Source: Deltaproteobacteria bacterium
GTDB lineage: Bacteria; Desulfobacterota; Binatia; UBA9968; CAXXLF01
Assembly (NCBI GenBank): GCA_022571535.1
Contig: JACZXR010000112.1
Location: forward strand, 1-7,070
DNA: 7,070 nt
Direction: 5' to 3'
This document shows, in pieces, positions 6,402 to 7,070 of this stretch (the first letter of the stretch is position 1; every line of letters begins with the position of its first letter). The translations under genes were made by a program, and so were the position numbers. The notes beneath the pieces were generated by a model. The model made no database searches and was not told the DNA's origin. It saw only the letters and a list, made by a program, of their open reading frames with translations.

Positions 6402-6860
6402 ATGACATATGAGTCGGGTCTAAGCGTGGAAGAAAGAGTATCCTCACTGTTTCAACCAGACACGGTCCTTCCCGCTCAGTATCTTGATACCGTTAGCCGG
6501 AAGTCTCACCTGGACCCAGAAAAGAAGCTAATGTTGGCAGTCCTGGAAGACGCCGTTGCCTGCTATCAGAAGAACGTCTCTGTGCGAGACGGAAAGGGAA
6601 AGAGTTTGTTCCTTGAGGCGGAAGAATGGGTTTTGATGGAGCAGAATGATGATTGGCTCTTTTCTTTCGGCAATATCTGCGAAGCCCTTGGTCTAAATCC
6701 CCAGTACATCCGTGCGGGACTGCTGCGCTGGAGACAAAAACGGGTGGAGGAACGCCCCAAGGCCAAAATCTACCGTCTGGCCCCCAGGAGTAGAGGAAAA
6801 AAGCGCGCTACTATGTCTGGGGGAACGGAACGCCGGTTGAAAAAAGCCGCCGGTCGATAA
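6402..6860 (+). CDS. Conserved-looking protein of unknown function, possibly DNA-binding
   Basis: I do not recognise a named family. The 152-residue soluble protein has no signal peptide or membrane segment and no cysteine pair suited to a metal. Its middle (about residues 19-117) looks like a compact domain: HLDPEKKLMLAVLEDAVACY, then a charged loop VRDGKGKSLFLEAEEWV, a stretch rich in acid and aromatic residues (NDDWLFSF), and a helix-turn-helix-like segment NICEALGLNPQYIRAGLLRW. The last 35 residues are strongly basic (RSRGKKRA, RRLKKAAGR) and probably disordered. I recall similar proteins in uncultured and deltaproteobacterial genomes but cannot cite a name. It lies 60 bases after the Rrf2 gene with no promoter visible between and just before the operon terminator, so it is probably co-transcribed with the Fe-S genes. 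Helix-turn-helix plus basic tail suggests nucleic-acid binding; that is only a suggestion. Confidence 0.75.
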   Translation: MTYESGLSVEERVSSLFQPDTVLPAQYLDTVSRKSHLDPEKKLMLAVLEDAVACYQKNVSVRDGKGKSLFLEAEEWVLMEQNDDWLFSFGNICEALGLNPQYIRAGLLRWRQKRVEERPKAKIYRLAPRSRGKKRATMSGGTERRLKKAAGR

Positions 6861-6883
6861 ATCAGCACTTCAGGATGAGAGAT

Positions 6884-6920
6884 AAAGGCGGTGGTTCAAA
6901 CTGCGACCACCGCCTTTTTT
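6884..6920 (+). terminator. Rho-independent terminator of the Fe-S operon
   Basis: AAAGGCGGTGGT (6884-6895) pairs perfectly over 12 bases with ACCACCGCCTTT (6906-6917) around a 10-base loop. A run of six T (6915-6920) follows the GC-rich stem. It lies 23 bases after the stop of the last operon gene. On the minus strand only three T follow the stem, so it acts mainly on plus-strand transcripts. Confidence 0.93.
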
Positions 6921-6952
6921 GCAATCTGAGAATCTCCTTGCGGCTGGGTCTG

Positions 6953-7070
6953 TCAAAAGGCTATAAAAAACCCGAAACGAATCCCCATGATCAGAAAAAG
7001 TAGCAAGAGAAGGGGTAGGCTTGGCAATTCTCGGTACCGGGCGCGATATAGAATCGGGGGATACTTTTTG
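6953..7070 (-). CDS. Probable C-terminal end of a membrane protein (runs off the right edge)
   Basis: On the minus strand one frame from the window edge gives 38 residues before TGA (6955-6953): a basic stretch (PPILYRARYRELPSLP) followed by a strongly hydrophobic one (LLLLLFLIMGIRFGFFIAF). This is the usual look of a last membrane helix with its basic cytoplasmic lead-in. It would converge on the operon, ending 33 bases past the terminator. Membrane-anchored glycosyltransferases can end this way, but the piece is too short to name. The other two minus frames give no protein-like sequence. Confidence 0.45.
   Translation of the reverse strand, partial: KKYPPILYRARYRELPSLPLLLLLFLIMGIRFGFFIAF

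Overview
The window looks like a metagenome-derived contig with two parts of unlike character. Bases 1 to about 650 resemble a gammaproteobacterium. They hold a divergent pair, an MFS transporter on the minus strand and the start of uvrA, with high GC, CGC/CGG arginine codons, and UvrA residues typical of that class. From about 660 onward GC is lower, AGA/AGG arginine codons become common, and the proteins resemble those of anaerobic or uncultured lineages (Desulfobacterota, Nitrospirota or NC10-like; inferred from remembered protein character, with no search run). The change falls inside the most conserved stretch of uvrA, so an assembly chimera is the simplest explanation and real recombination is the alternative.

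Layout: 1-213 (minus) is the N-terminus of an MFS transporter. 353-2881 (plus) is uvrA, an in-frame but short UvrA of 842 residues that lacks about 100 residues after its first zinc module. The 172-base gap after it carries a strong sigma70-type promoter overlapped by a sequence very like the IscR type-1 operator. There follows a tightly spaced plus-strand cluster: an IscS-type cysteine desulfurase (3054-4286), an A-type Fe-S carrier (4316-4645), a NifS-type cysteine desulfurase (4658-5848), an Rrf2/IscR-like regulator (5883-6341), and an unrecognised 152-residue protein (6402-6860). A strong rho-independent terminator closes the unit at 6884-6920. The last 118 bases probably hold the 3' end of a convergent minus-strand gene for a membrane protein.

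How it works together (inference): the two desulfurases supply sulfur from cysteine, the A-type carrier receives or delivers Fe-S clusters, and the last-but-one gene encodes an Fe-S-sensing repressor that probably acts on the promoter at the head of the operon, forming a feedback loop. No scaffold (IscU/NifU), chaperone (HscA/HscB) or ferredoxin gene lies in the cluster. The most interesting features are this two-desulfurase, scaffold-less arrangement with its built-in regulator and operator, the unknown small protein at its end, and the shortened, mosaic uvrA.
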